A stretch of 64,000 nt of DNA from Comamonas thiooxydans (GCF_002157685.2 NZ_AP026738.1:3720001-3784000); one strand, 5' to 3'. Positions 28,190 to 36,727 are shown, counted from the stretch's first letter. Numbers and translations: made by a program. The notes: a model not told the origin generated them from the letters alone.

Positions 28190-29293
28190 TCAGATCTGAT
28201 TCAGCGCCATATTGTTGAGCTTGTCCAGCCGAGCAGGCCAGCTGCCCTGCCGGGCCGACTGCAGCAAGATACGCGTCCAGGCGATCCAGGCATCCCACTG
28301 CACGCGCTTGTCCCAGGCATTGCCCCAGGTGCAAAAGCACTGCAGCGCGCTCTCTGCGGCCCTGGCCGCATCGGTGTTGCGGCCCGCGCTCAGGTACAGC
28401 TGGGCCAGCACCATCTGCGGCTCGCCCACCCAGGGGTTGAGGGCCACGGCCTGCTCCAACGTGGCGGTGGCAGCGTCCAGATCGACCAGCGGCTGATCGA
28501 GCTGGATCACCGACCAGTACAGCGCCACGGCCGCAGCCTCGTTGCCCGCGCTCAGCAGCTGACTGCAGTTCGCAAACACCGGCGGCAGCGGCAGCTGGGT
28601 CTTGAGCACAGGATGCTGCAGCGCCCGGCCCAGGCCGCTGATCTGGCTGAGCATACGGCTGCTGGGGCGCATGGGGCCGGGCCACAGCGACGCCGCCCAG
28701 TGCACGGCCTGCTGACGGCTGTGGTCCACGGCCGGGAAGCGCGAATAGATGTCTTCCTGCCAGCTGAACCACTGCTCCATGCTGTCGGCCATGCTGACGA
28801 TCGCGAACACAGCCACTTCATAGGCCGTGAGCCTGATGGTCTCGCGCGGCTCGGGGCCGTTGCGCTCGATCTGCAGGCTGCCGTCGGCTCCCAGCTCGCC
28901 CGCCAGCAGCTTTTGCACGAACTGGGTACGGCTCATGGTGCAGAACAGATAGACCAGACGCTCGGCCTGCTCCCCGACCAGGCGCTTGAGCTGCTCGCGC
29001 TCATTGCCGGCATCGAACTTGACCAGATCGACAAAGGCATTGCCGTAGACGCTGTGTAAGAGACCCAGCTGGCGCACCTGCCTGGGTTGCTGCCACAGCG
29101 CCAGAGAGCGCGCCACGCCTGCCAGATGGTGGCGAAAAGTGCCGGCCTTGTGCCAATCCTGGCCCACGCCGCGCTCCAGCACCACAGGCAGCAGCGGCGC
29201 CAGATCGGCATCACGGCGCAGCCATTCCTCGTCCAGCAAGGTCTTGGCGCGCTCGAACAGCGCCGCGTCCAGTTGATTCCAGGGCTGATTCAT
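28190..29293 (-). CDS. hypothetical protein, HD-like N-terminal domain plus TPR
   Basis: This is a 367-residue soluble protein. Residues 40-130 hold a His-rich helical region (HKAGTFRHHLAGVARSLALW, LLHSVYGNAFVDL) that resembles the HD-like DUF6817 domain. Residues 240-340 look like tetratricopeptide helices (DAATATLEQAVALNPWVGEP, LAQLYLSAGRNTDAARAAES). It has no signal peptide and no membrane helix. It begins four bases after the stop of the MetQ-like gene, so the two are co-transcribed, but no functional link is known. ATG 29293 is preferred because the longer frame starts inside the upstream gene. I do not assign a reaction. Confidence 0.75.
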   Translation of the reverse strand: MNQPWNQLDAALFERAKTLLDEEWLRRDADLAPLLPVVLERGVGQDWHKAGTFRHHLAGVARSLALWQQPRQVRQLGLLHSVYGNAFVDLVKFDAGNEREQLKRLVGEQAERLVYLFCTMSRTQFVQKLLAGELGADGSLQIERNGPEPRETIRLTAYEVAVFAIVSMADSMEQWFSWQEDIYSRFPAVDHSRQQAVHWAASLWPGPMRPSSRMLSQISGLGRALQHPVLKTQLPLPPVFANCSQLLSAGNEAAAVALYWSVIQLDQPLVDLDAATATLEQAVALNPWVGEPQMVLAQLYLSAGRNTDAARAAESALQCFCTWGNAWDKRVQWDAWIAWTRILLQSARQGSWPARLDKLNNMALNQI

Positions 29294-29297
29294 GCGC

Positions 29298-30098
29298 TCA
29301 CCATGCGGTTGTGTAAGCACCCTTGAAGGTCTTTTCCACAAAGGCTTTGACCTCGGGTGACTGGTAGGCCTTCACAAAGGCCTGCAGGCCTTTGCTGTTT
29401 TCATGGCCGGCACGCGTGACGATGAGCACGGTCACATAAGGCGTGTTCACATCTTCCAGCGCCAGCGAATCGCCCTGGGGAGACAGGCCGGCTGCCACGG
29501 CGTAGCTGCTGTTGACGGCCGCCGCATCCAGATCATCGAGGGCGCGGGCCAGTTGGGCGGCTTCGAGCTCGACAAACCTGAGCTTTCCGGGGTTGGCCGT
29601 GATGTCGAGCACGGAGGTACGCGCACCGGCATCGGCCTTGAGCGTGATCAATCCCTGCTTGGCCAGCACCATCAGGGCACGCGAGCCATTGGTGGGGTCG
29701 TTGGGAATGCCCACGCGCGCGCCGCTCTTGAGGTCGGCCAGCTTCCTGACCTTCCTGGAGTACACGCCCATTTGCTGGTTCACGGCCTTGGCCACGGGCA
29801 CCAGCTTGTAGCCACGGTCCTTGTTCTGGGCATCGAGGAAGGGTTGATGCTGATAGATGTTGGCGTCGATATCACCGGCGGACAGCGCCGCATTGGGCTG
29901 GATGAAGTCGCCAAACTCCACCAGCCTGACCTTCAGGCCCTGCCTGGCGGCAACCTGCCTGGCCACTTCGGCAATCTGGGCGTGGGGGCCGGCCGTCACC
30001 CCGACGGTCACGGCCAGATCCTGGGCCTGGGCCAGCAATGCGGCAGGTGCCAGGGCGGCAACCGCCAGGGCTTTTACAAGAGAACGCTTGTGCACCAT
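29298..30098 (-). CDS. MetQ/NlpA-type periplasmic binding protein
   Basis: This 266-residue substrate-binding component of a D/L-methionine-type ABC importer matches the family in GDFIQPNAALSAGDIDANIYQHQPFL, VGIPNDPTNGSRALMVLAKQGL and FVKAYQSPEVKAFVEKTFKGA. The signal peptide ends in ALLAQAQ with no lipobox Cys, so it looks periplasmic, not lipid-anchored. MetN and MetI are not adjacent, so it is an orphan receptor. ATG 30098 follows AAAGG. A GTG two codons earlier is possible. Confidence 0.88.
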   Translation of the reverse strand: MVHKRSLVKALAVAALAPAALLAQAQDLAVTVGVTAGPHAQIAEVARQVAARQGLKVRLVEFGDFIQPNAALSAGDIDANIYQHQPFLDAQNKDRGYKLVPVAKAVNQQMGVYSRKVRKLADLKSGARVGIPNDPTNGSRALMVLAKQGLITLKADAGARTSVLDITANPGKLRFVELEAAQLARALDDLDAAAVNSSYAVAAGLSPQGDSLALEDVNTPYVTVLIVTRAGHENSKGLQAFVKAYQSPEVKAFVEKTFKGAYTTAW

Positions 30099-30391
30099 GG
30101 GCACCTTTCAAGACAAATCCGGGAAACTCAGGTCCGCCAAGCATGCACACACTCAGGGACAGCAGCTTGAAACTTAACGCATAAAGCAAACCTCGGCAGC
30201 CTGGCTGGGGCCAGCCCCCATCACAAAGCGGGATGGCTGGCAGCGCGGCTCGGAAAATATCAATAAAAACCAGCTCAATTCCTTACTCACAAAGCGATAA
30301 AAGCTATCAAAACAGGAATACCTCGGGCACACTGCATGCTTGACATTGAACTGCACTTCAAGCTTAAGTTGGGAGCCACAGGAGACTCCCC

Positions 30392-31078
30392 ATGCCCCGT
30401 CGCATTCTTCACGTCGTCAGCAACGTCGCCCACTACGATGACCCTGCCGAACCCACCGGCCTGTGGCTGTCGGAGCTCAGCCATGCCTGGGAGGTCTTTG
30501 CACGGCGGGGTTACGCGCAACACCTGGTCAGCCCGCTTGGCGGCCGCTCGCCGCTGGAGCCGCGCTCGCTGAAATGGCCGAACCGGGATACCACGGCCAG
30601 GGCATGGCTGGCGGATGCAGCGCGCATGGCCCTGCTCTCCAATACGGCCGCCCCTGATGCCATGGACGCGCAAGACTTTGATGCCATTTATTTCGCCGGC
30701 GGCCATGCAGTGATGTGGGACTTTCCATCCTCGCAGGGGCTGCAGCGCATCACGCGCGACATCCATGAACGCGGTGGCGTCGTTGCCTCGGTCTGTCACG
30801 GCTATTGCGGTCTGCTAGAAACCCGTCTGTCCGATGGCTCGCTGCTGGTCGCCGGGCGCCGGCTGACTGGCTTTTCCTGGCTGGAGGAAAAGCTGGCCGG
30901 CGTGGCCGGCAAAGTGCCGTACAACGCCGAAGCGCTGATGCGCCAGCGCGGTGCCCAATATGAGAAAGCCTGGCTGCCCTTTGTCTCCAAGGTCGTGACG
31001 GACGGCAGGCTGGTGACCGGGCAGAACCCGCAGTCGGCCCGGGCCACTGCCCTGCAGGTGGCTCAGTTGCTGGGCTGA
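30392..31078 (+). CDS. DJ-1/PfpI-superfamily protein (class I GATase-like)
   Basis: This 228-residue protein has the nucleophile elbow VASVCHGYCGLL with Cys135 and His136, and FAGGHAVMWDFP supplies the typical GGxG-type loop. The closest groups are Hsp31/glyoxalase III-like hydrolases and deglycases. An AGGAG site lies just upstream. It is convergent with, and overlaps by 16 bases, the broken MerR gene, which might once have controlled stress genes here. Exact activity is not certain. Confidence 0.85.
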   Translation: MPRRILHVVSNVAHYDDPAEPTGLWLSELSHAWEVFARRGYAQHLVSPLGGRSPLEPRSLKWPNRDTTARAWLADAARMALLSNTAAPDAMDAQDFDAIYFAGGHAVMWDFPSSQGLQRITRDIHERGGVVASVCHGYCGLLETRLSDGSLLVAGRRLTGFSWLEEKLAGVAGKVPYNAEALMRQRGAQYEKAWLPFVSKVVTDGRLVTGQNPQSARATALQVAQLLG

Positions 31079-31521
31079 GCGGGCCGGCCAGCCGCCTCCT
31101 CATCCCGCCCCAGCAAGCGCATTTGCGACAGCACGCGCCTTGCATTGCCGGCGCAGTCCATGTCTTCGGGTCTGGCCTCGATCTGTGCGATCAGCTCGCC
31201 CAGTTCGGCGCGATTTTGCGTCAGCTGTGCCAGCATCAGATCGATGCTCTGCAGCTTGCGACGCAGCGTGTCCAGCAACTCGTCATGCTGCCACTGCTCC
31301 AGATCCTCTGGCAGCAGCTAGCGCAGCTCCTGCAGGCTGAAGCCGGCCCGCTGCGCCGTGGCAATCAGCCTGAGCGCCAGCACCGCCTCTTCGGGATAGC
31401 TGCGATAGCCGTTGGCCTGGCGCTGGGCAATGCCCAGCAGGCCGATGCGTTCGTAGAAACGAATGCGCGATGCGGCAAGACCTGTGCGCTGGGCGAGTTC
31501 TCCGATCTTCATGTGCGTCAT
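31063..31521 (-). pseudogene. MerR-family regulator interrupted by in-frame TAG
   Basis: From ATG 31521 the frame reads a normal MerR winged helix (KIGELAQRTGLAASRIRFYE, RIGLLGIAQRQANGYRSYPE) for 67 residues. It meets TAG at 31318-31320 and then continues in the same frame as LLPEDLEQWQHDELL and a coiled-coil dimer helix (LRRKLQSIDLMLAQLTQNRA) to TGA 31063. The two parts together give a standard 151-residue MerR protein, so one nonsense change has broken the gene unless TAG is suppressed. It keeps the whole DNA-binding domain but loses the dimerisation coil. It faces its own palindromic promoter at 31539-31569. Confidence 0.9.
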
Positions 31522-31538
31522 TCTCGCGCAATCCGCGC

Positions 31539-31569
31539 TTGACCTTGAACCAGAGTTCAAGCTCACGCC
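31539..31569 (+). promoter_or_regulatory. MerR-type promoter/operator, copy A, with decayed -10
   Basis: TTGACC (31539-31544), then a 19-base spacer, then CACGCC at the -10 position. The operator cttgaac-caga-gttcaag (31544-31561) is a perfect 7-bp palindrome inside the long spacer, the classic MerR layout. Copy B at 45871-45901 has TACGCT at the -10, so copy A has lost the first and last consensus T. Confidence 0.75.
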
Positions 31570-31608
31570 TGCACCATTCCCGGTCGTTGAGGCTGGCGAA
31601 GCCTATGC

Positions 31609-31660
31609 GTCAAGAAGTGGAAGCACCGATCCCTATCGGATACCAATGGTCAGATCGCCT
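31609..31660 (+). pseudogene. remnant of the leader and start of an NmrA-like gene
   Basis: Downstream of promoter A the sequence follows that in front of, and into, the intact NAD(P)-binding gene at 45954. Shared parts are the leader (cattcccggtc.. ggctgg.gaagc) and then the coding start: TNGQIA here against ANGQIA there, ending in the shared block cagatcgcc at 31651-31659. The start codon is lost and similarity stops after about 31660. This is the 5' end of a deleted target gene. Confidence 0.6.
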
Positions 31661-31778
31661 TGCGCGCAGTACGACGATTTCTGCCCGGGCAGTCTCGGAG
31701 GATGAACGGCCAGAGATTTCAATGGAATAAACAGCGCCCTTGAACTGTTTACAGCAGGTCAACCTCAAGGAGATCTCC

Positions 31779-32168
31779 ATGACCCGTCTCGCTTCCTTCG
31801 CCACCCTCACCTCGGTGTTCCTGGCGGCCTGCGCCGTGACAACTGCCGCCCAGGCGCAGACGCCGGCTTCTGCCATGAATGGTGTGCTCGTGGGCCCCAA
31901 CCAGATGACGCTTTATGTCTTCGACAAGGATGCCGCCGGATCCGGCAAGAGCGTATGCAACGGCGGCTGCGCCACGAACTGGCCGCCTCTGATGGTGGCC
32001 CCGGGTGCGACGGCTACCGGTGACTGGAGCCTGGTTGTCCGCGACAACGGTGATCAGCAATGGGCCTACAAGGGCCGTCCTCTCTATTACTGGGCCAAGG
32101 ATGCCAAGCCCGAAGACAGAACAGGAGATGGATTGCTCAACAACAGCTGGCACATCGCCAAACCCTGA
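31779..32168 (+). CDS. secreted repeat-type protein (COG4315 family)
   Basis: This 129-residue secreted protein has a signal peptide ending TTAAQAQ (a Cys at residue 14 could be a lipobox but sits in LAACAV). The body carries the family pattern TLYVFDKDAAGSGKSVCNGGCATNWPP and QWAYKGRPLYYWAKD. Such proteins have two short beta repeats of unknown role and often lie beside oxidative-stress genes. The strong AAGGAG at 31767-31772 sets the ATG. It is 34 bases upstream of a secreted catalase-like gene and probably shares its mRNA. Confidence 0.88.
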   Translation: MTRLASFATLTSVFLAACAVTTAAQAQTPASAMNGVLVGPNQMTLYVFDKDAAGSGKSVCNGGCATNWPPLMVAPGATATGDWSLVVRDNGDQQWAYKGRPLYYWAKDAKPEDRTGDGLLNNSWHIAKP

Positions 32169-32202
32169 GAACTCAAGCCTGGATCATCAAGAGGAAGAAA
32201 CA

Positions 32203-33201
32203 ATGAAGTTCAGAAAAATGAAGCTCGCGCTGAGCTGTGTCATGGTGGTGCCGCCGGCGTTCACCCTGGCAGCCGAGCAGGAAGTGACGGCACCGCGGGT
32301 GGTCCAGGCCCTGGAAGCGACCTTTGGCGTGCATCAGGGAGAGCGCCGCAATCACATCAAGGGGAGCTGCGCAGTGGGCGAGTTCACCGCTACCGCCGAG
32401 GCTGCCAGCTACTCACGCTCCGCACTGTTTTCCGGCCAAGCCGTTGCGGTGATTGCGCGCTTCTCGCTGGCAGGAGGAAACCCCAAGGTTCCAGATGTTG
32501 CCCAAAGCGCGCGTGGAATGGCCTTGCAATTCAAGCTCCCCAAGGGCCAGTTGCACCAGATGTCCATGTTGAACACCCCCATGTTTGGTGCCGCCCACCC
32601 CGGAACGTTTCTGGACTTGACCGAAGCTCAGCGCCCCGATCCGGCCACCGGCAAGCCGGATCCGGAAAAGCTCAAAGCATTTCGGGCCTCCCATCCTGAC
32701 AGCCTGGCTCAGGCGCAATACCTGGCCAGCCACAACCCTCCCGACAGCTACACCCGCAGCGCATTCTTTGGCATTCACACCTTCAAGTTCATCAATGCAC
32801 AGGACAAGGTGACTCTGGTGCGCTGGCGCTTCGTACCGCAGGAAGGGGAGAAACCGCTAAGCAACGAGGCGCTGAAGACGGCTGGGACGGACTTTCTGGA
32901 AACTGCCTTGATCAGCAGCACATCGAAAAAACCGGCTCGCTGGGACATGCTGGTGACAGTCGGGCAGCCGGGTGATCCGCAGGACGACCCCACGCAATCA
33001 TGGCCCGCACAGCGACCTGAGTTCAAGGCTGGCACCTTGACGATCACGAGCGCTTCGACTCAGAAAGGAGGCTTGTGCGAGCCGGTCAACTTTGATCCGA
33101 TGGTGATGGCCGACGGCATTGCGCCCACCAATGATCCGGTGCTCCGCTTTCGCTCGCAGGCCTATGCAGTGTCATTTGGCAAGCGCCTGAGTGGTCAATG
33201 A
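32203..33201 (+). CDS. secreted catalase-related heme peroxidase (KatN/SrpA-like)
   Basis: This 332-residue protein has a signal peptide (cleaved after TLAA) and a reduced catalase fold. The distal His is in FGVHQGERRNHIKGSC, the catalase pattern ARFSLAGGNPKVPDVAQSAR follows, and the distal Asn region is SMLNTPMFG. The proximal heme Tyr is likely the one in RFRSQAYAVSFGKR. It lacks the N- and C-terminal extensions of full catalases, like SrpA-type periplasmic peroxidases. It probably removes peroxide in the periplasm using an organic donor. An AGAGGAAG site precedes ATG 32203. It is co-transcribed with the secreted repeat protein. Confidence 0.9.
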   Translation: MKFRKMKLALSCVMVVPPAFTLAAEQEVTAPRVVQALEATFGVHQGERRNHIKGSCAVGEFTATAEAASYSRSALFSGQAVAVIARFSLAGGNPKVPDVAQSARGMALQFKLPKGQLHQMSMLNTPMFGAAHPGTFLDLTEAQRPDPATGKPDPEKLKAFRASHPDSLAQAQYLASHNPPDSYTRSAFFGIHTFKFINAQDKVTLVRWRFVPQEGEKPLSNEALKTAGTDFLETALISSTSKKPARWDMLVTVGQPGDPQDDPTQSWPAQRPEFKAGTLTITSASTQKGGLCEPVNFDPMVMADGIAPTNDPVLRFRSQAYAVSFGKRLSGQ

Positions 33202-33479
33202 ACTTCGAGGATCAAGCTCAGTACACTCCTCCTTAGGTTCCGGCAAGGCCAGGCCCAAGCAAGCGCGAACTAGGGCCGATCTGCGAGTGTCGTTGATCGG
33301 CCATTGAGGAAATCGGGTTATGCGACTGTTTTCGCCTGTCATCCAAGCAATTCGCTTGCGATGTATGTCAGCGTTCGCTAAGACACCCAATGCCATTGCT
33401 TGATCCGCTGCTGTGACATCAAGTGCCTGAAGAACCTGAAGTTCTGGCCACCATCTTTTCCAGTTCAATACTTCAAGCC

Positions 33480-33917
33480 TCAGGCAGAAGTCCGCTCTGC
33501 AGCCAAGGGCGCTGCTGGCTCCCACTCTCGCTTTACCGCCATGCACTTGATCTCGACCAGCAAGCCTGGATGTGCGAGTTCAGCAACGCCTATTGACGTC
33601 CATGCGCAGGTGCCGCGTGGAAAAACCCTATTCTTCACCGCGCGAAACACGGGCATATGTTTGCTCATCTGCACATGGTAGGTGGTCATATCAACCACAT
33701 CCTCAAATGTGCATCCTGCCGCTTCCAGCACTGCGCGCAGATTCTCCCAACAGGCCAGAAATTGCGCCTCGGGATCACCAATCACTTCTAGATCAATGGT
33801 GCGCCCAACCTGCCCGGCACAGAAAACGGTAGCGCCGACCTTCACGGCCGGCACATACCCCGCACGCTCCACTATGGATTGCATCATCGGTGGAACAATT
33901 AATTCACGGTCTGCCAT
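33480..33917 (-). CDS. RidA/YjgF-family protein
   Basis: This 145-residue trimeric Rid-fold protein has VGATVFCAGQVGRTIDLEVIGD, NLRAVLEAAGCTFEDVVDMTTYHV and SIGVAELAHPGLLVEIKCMAV as family blocks. The Arg that binds the 2-aminoacrylate carboxylate in true RidA (ARSAV context) is replaced here (CAWTSIGV), so it is probably one of the Rid groups without imine deaminase activity. It is the last gene of a probable operon with a Bug receptor and an argininosuccinate-lyase-like enzyme, so it may act on an imine or amide in that pathway. Confidence 0.88.
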   Translation of the reverse strand: MADRELIVPPMMQSIVERAGYVPAVKVGATVFCAGQVGRTIDLEVIGDPEAQFLACWENLRAVLEAAGCTFEDVVDMTTYHVQMSKHMPVFRAVKNRVFPRGTCAWTSIGVAELAHPGLLVEIKCMAVKREWEPAAPLAAERTSA

Positions 33918-33999
33918 ATCGAGTTGTACCCGTCTACCTCCATAACCGCCAGCTTGCGCCGTCAGACTGACGGGCCTGGAGGGGATGACTGAGGCTTAG

Positions 34000-34959
34000 T
34001 TAGTCCATTGAGATCTTCGCGCTCTGGATGATCCCGGTCCAGCGCCTTACTTCCATATCCATCAGCTTGGCGAAGTCGGCCGCATTGTTGGGATACGGAT
34101 ATGCACCCTGCTCAGCCAGATGAGCCACAAAATCCTTCTCATGTGCAATCGCCAGGATCGTATCTTGGAGCTTCTTGACGATGGCAGGCGAAGTTCCAGC
34201 CGGAGCCATGATTCCATACCAGGATTCAACAACCACATCCTTCACACCACCCTCGGCAAATGTGGGAACTTCTGGAATAGCGGCCGCGCGCTTGTCCGAT
34301 GCGATTCCCAGCAACCGCACCTTGCCACTCTTGGCGAACGGCAGAACATTGGGCAGGTTCGCAAATAGAACGTTGACCTGCCCTGCCTGCAGATCTGTGG
34401 TGGCTGGCGACGCCCCCTTGTAAGGAATATGGGTCAGCTTGATGTTCGCACGACTCTCGAACATCTCACCTGTCAGATGATTGATGGAGCCGATACCTGC
34501 GGACGCCATGTTCAGGCCACCTGGGTGGGCCTTTGCATAGGCCACGAACTCGGAGAGATTCTTCGCAGGAGTGTTAGTGGATACGGCCAGAACATTTGGC
34601 ACCGTGGCAAAGGTGGCTACCGGCGTAAAAGCCTTGTTGCCGTTGAAAGACAGCTTCTTGTACAGCAGCGGCTGCACAGCTTGCCCCATGGAGCCCATCA
34701 GCAAGGTGTATCCATCTGCCTGAGCTTTCGCAGCGTAGGCTGCACCAATCGTACCGCCGGCCCCCGCGCGGTTGTCCACCACCACTGGTTGGCCCAAAAG
34801 TGATCCCATGCGATCTGCGATGAGGCGCCCCATCAAGTTAACGGTTCCACCTGGAGGAAACGGCACCACCAGGGTAATAGCCTTGGAGGGATAGGTGTCT
34901 GCGGCTGCATTGAACGAAAGAGTCAGTACGGCCGCGAGAGCTGCAAGGTGCTTAATCAT
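34000..34959 (-). CDS. Bug-family periplasmic receptor (TctC-like)
   Basis: This 319-residue receptor has a clean signal peptide (IKHLAALAAVLTLSFNAAA). The family blocks TLVVPFPPGGTVNLMGRLIA, DNRAGAGGTIGAAYAAKAQA, HIPYKGASPATTDLQAGQVN and VPTFAEGGVKDVVVESWYG follow. ATG 34959 is preferred to TTG 34995. It lies between the argininosuccinate-lyase-like gene and the RidA gene on the same strand, so it probably delivers their substrate. No membrane subunits are nearby. Confidence 0.92.
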   Translation of the reverse strand: MIKHLAALAAVLTLSFNAAADTYPSKAITLVVPFPPGGTVNLMGRLIADRMGSLLGQPVVVDNRAGAGGTIGAAYAAKAQADGYTLLMGSMGQAVQPLLYKKLSFNGNKAFTPVATFATVPNVLAVSTNTPAKNLSEFVAYAKAHPGGLNMASAGIGSINHLTGEMFESRANIKLTHIPYKGASPATTDLQAGQVNVLFANLPNVLPFAKSGKVRLLGIASDKRAAAIPEVPTFAEGGVKDVVVESWYGIMAPAGTSPAIVKKLQDTILAIAHEKDFVAHLAEQGAYPYPNNAADFAKLMDMEVRRWTGIIQSAKISMD

Positions 34960-35103
34960 CGGAGTATCCAGTGGGTCAGGAAATGGGGTTTTCAACTGAG
35001 GTTTAAGGCATTTGCCATTGAGGGTATGGCAGGGCTGTTCTTGTCTTCTTTATTCGAAAATCTCGGCGCAGGGCAGGCTGTCGGCGCACTGCCCGACAGG
35101 TGG

Positions 35104-36618
35104 TCACGCGTGAATCGAGGCCTGAACAATCTCGTTGACGGCATGCTCCAGCTCATCATTGGCAGCATCCAGCTTCAGCCTAGTGCTATGCAGCCAACCA
35201 ATATCACCTGCGTTGTCCGTCAGCGCTTGGCCGAGTAGCTTGGCCACCTGGGCAGGGCCCACACTCCCATCCGTTATGCGAGTCTCCACAAAACGGCGCG
35301 GGTTCAGTGCCGCCTGAATAAATTCGTCGCTCAGACCCAGCGGTTTTCCTCCGATATCCACGGCGGCCTTGTCAAGCATCGCACCAGTCAGTTCATAAGG
35401 CGGAACACCTGCTGCCAAGCTGTCGCGAACAAGGCGCGCAACAATATGATGGACTTGGCGAAAAGACAGCTTGCACTCACGCACGATGAGGTCTGCGAGG
35501 TTGCTGGACGTACACCAGCTGCTCTCCAGTGATTGGGCCATGCGATCTTCATGGACGATGAGCGTTTCCATGACACCGGTGAACAGGTCCAGCATTGCCT
35601 CGGTCGTCGTCAGAGCCTCATCCAGCACCGGTAGCTCCCGCATTGCCTGGTCGCCCGTGCCTTCGCCCCGGAAAGTAGCCAGTGCGGTTGTGACCCAGGT
35701 CACCGACCCGCCGGCTGCGCGGCGGATGGTTTCCAGGGCTGAAGGATTCTTCTTCTGCGGAAAGATGCTGCTTGTCCCGCAGTAGCTGTCGTCGCACTCC
35801 ACGAGACCAAACTCGCTGCTTGACCAGATGTGCAGGTCTGTCGCCAGATCATTGAGATCGGCCATCACGAACGACAGTGCACTCAATGCGTCAACACCGT
35901 AGAAGGCTTCACGACCCAGCTTCGAATTCTCGATCAGACCATCAAAACCCAGCAGTTGTGTAGTGCGCCTGCGGTTCAGAGGCCAGGAAGTTCCCGCCAG
36001 CCCGACTGCGCCCAACGGGTTGCGATTGACCCGCGCAAACGCCTGGGTGAGGCGCTCGAAGCTATCGTGCAGCCGAGAACTGAAACTGAGCAGGTAGTGG
36101 CCGAAAACCCAGGGCTGTGCCTGCTGCATGTGGGTGTATCCGGGCATGATGGTGCTCGCATGTCTGCCAGCTTTCTCGACAATCACCGCCTGAAATGAGA
36201 CCAACTGCGCAATCACATCAAGCATGCGATTGCGCTGATAGAGCCTGCGAACGGTTGCACCTTGGTCAATGCGACTGCGGCCGGTATGCATCTGACCACC
36301 GATATCTTCGCCAACTTCCGAAAATAAAAAAGATTCAATCTGCAGTAAAAAGCTGCCTTTTCGGATATCGACAGGAAAATCCTCTTGCCCCAATTTTCTA
36401 GCGGCGAGCAACTGCTCCAATATTGCACGCCCAGCGTCGAAAGAAATAATCTCCTGCTCCACCAGCATTGTGGTGTGAGCTAAATCAACCGCCATAAATT
36501 CATCGAATTTCCTCTTCTCTCCTTCAAGCTTTGGTAATTCGTTGTATTTCAAATGTCGTGCAGCAGCAGGAGACTTGAGACGGGCATCTGTCAAAAGGGT
36601 TTCGGTATTTGATGTCAT
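35104..36618 (-). CDS. argininosuccinate lyase-like C-N lyase (fumarase/ASL superfamily)
   Basis: This 504-residue member of the fumarase/aspartase superfamily would release fumarate from an N-substituted aspartate. Motifs are TGRSRIDQ at 112-119 (true ArgH has RSRNDQ), GYTHMQQAQP at 160-169 with the catalytic His, and the flexible loop GTSSIFPQKKNP at 281-292 with the catalytic Ser. The Asn-to-Ile change in the substrate site and the catabolic neighbours argue against arginine synthesis. EDDS-lyase-type enzymes, which cleave aminocarboxylates made from aspartate-like units, are a good comparison. It leads an operon with a Bug receptor and a RidA protein and is divergent from a LysR gene. ATG 36618 is chosen over 36747, which would overlap the promoter. 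Confidence 0.88.
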   Translation of the reverse strand: MTSNTETLLTDARLKSPAAARHLKYNELPKLEGEKRKFDEFMAVDLAHTTMLVEQEIISFDAGRAILEQLLAARKLGQEDFPVDIRKGSFLLQIESFLFSEVGEDIGGQMHTGRSRIDQGATVRRLYQRNRMLDVIAQLVSFQAVIVEKAGRHASTIMPGYTHMQQAQPWVFGHYLLSFSSRLHDSFERLTQAFARVNRNPLGAVGLAGTSWPLNRRRTTQLLGFDGLIENSKLGREAFYGVDALSALSFVMADLNDLATDLHIWSSSEFGLVECDDSYCGTSSIFPQKKNPSALETIRRAAGGSVTWVTTALATFRGEGTGDQAMRELPVLDEALTTTEAMLDLFTGVMETLIVHEDRMAQSLESSWCTSSNLADLIVRECKLSFRQVHHIVARLVRDSLAAGVPPYELTGAMLDKAAVDIGGKPLGLSDEFIQAALNPRRFVETRITDGSVGPAQVAKLLGQALTDNAGDIGWLHSTRLKLDAANDELEHAVNEIVQASIHA

Positions 36619-36679
36619 TTTTTCTACAGCAGATGTATCTGTTGTTCCGTGAATGACTAAATGATGAATTGCACGAACA

Positions 36680-36727
36680 CATAACACAACCCCATATTCA
36701 ATTTGACGCACATAACAAAATGTTATG
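36680..36727. promoter_or_regulatory. LysR-type binding site between lyase-like and LysR genes
   Basis: cataaca-aaa-tgttatg (36711-36727) is a perfect 7-bp inverted repeat containing a T-N11-A LysR box (taacaaaatgtta). A further half site, cataaca, lies at 36680-36686. The sites are in the 144-base divergent promoter region and end 36 bases before the LysR start. Confidence 0.7.
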
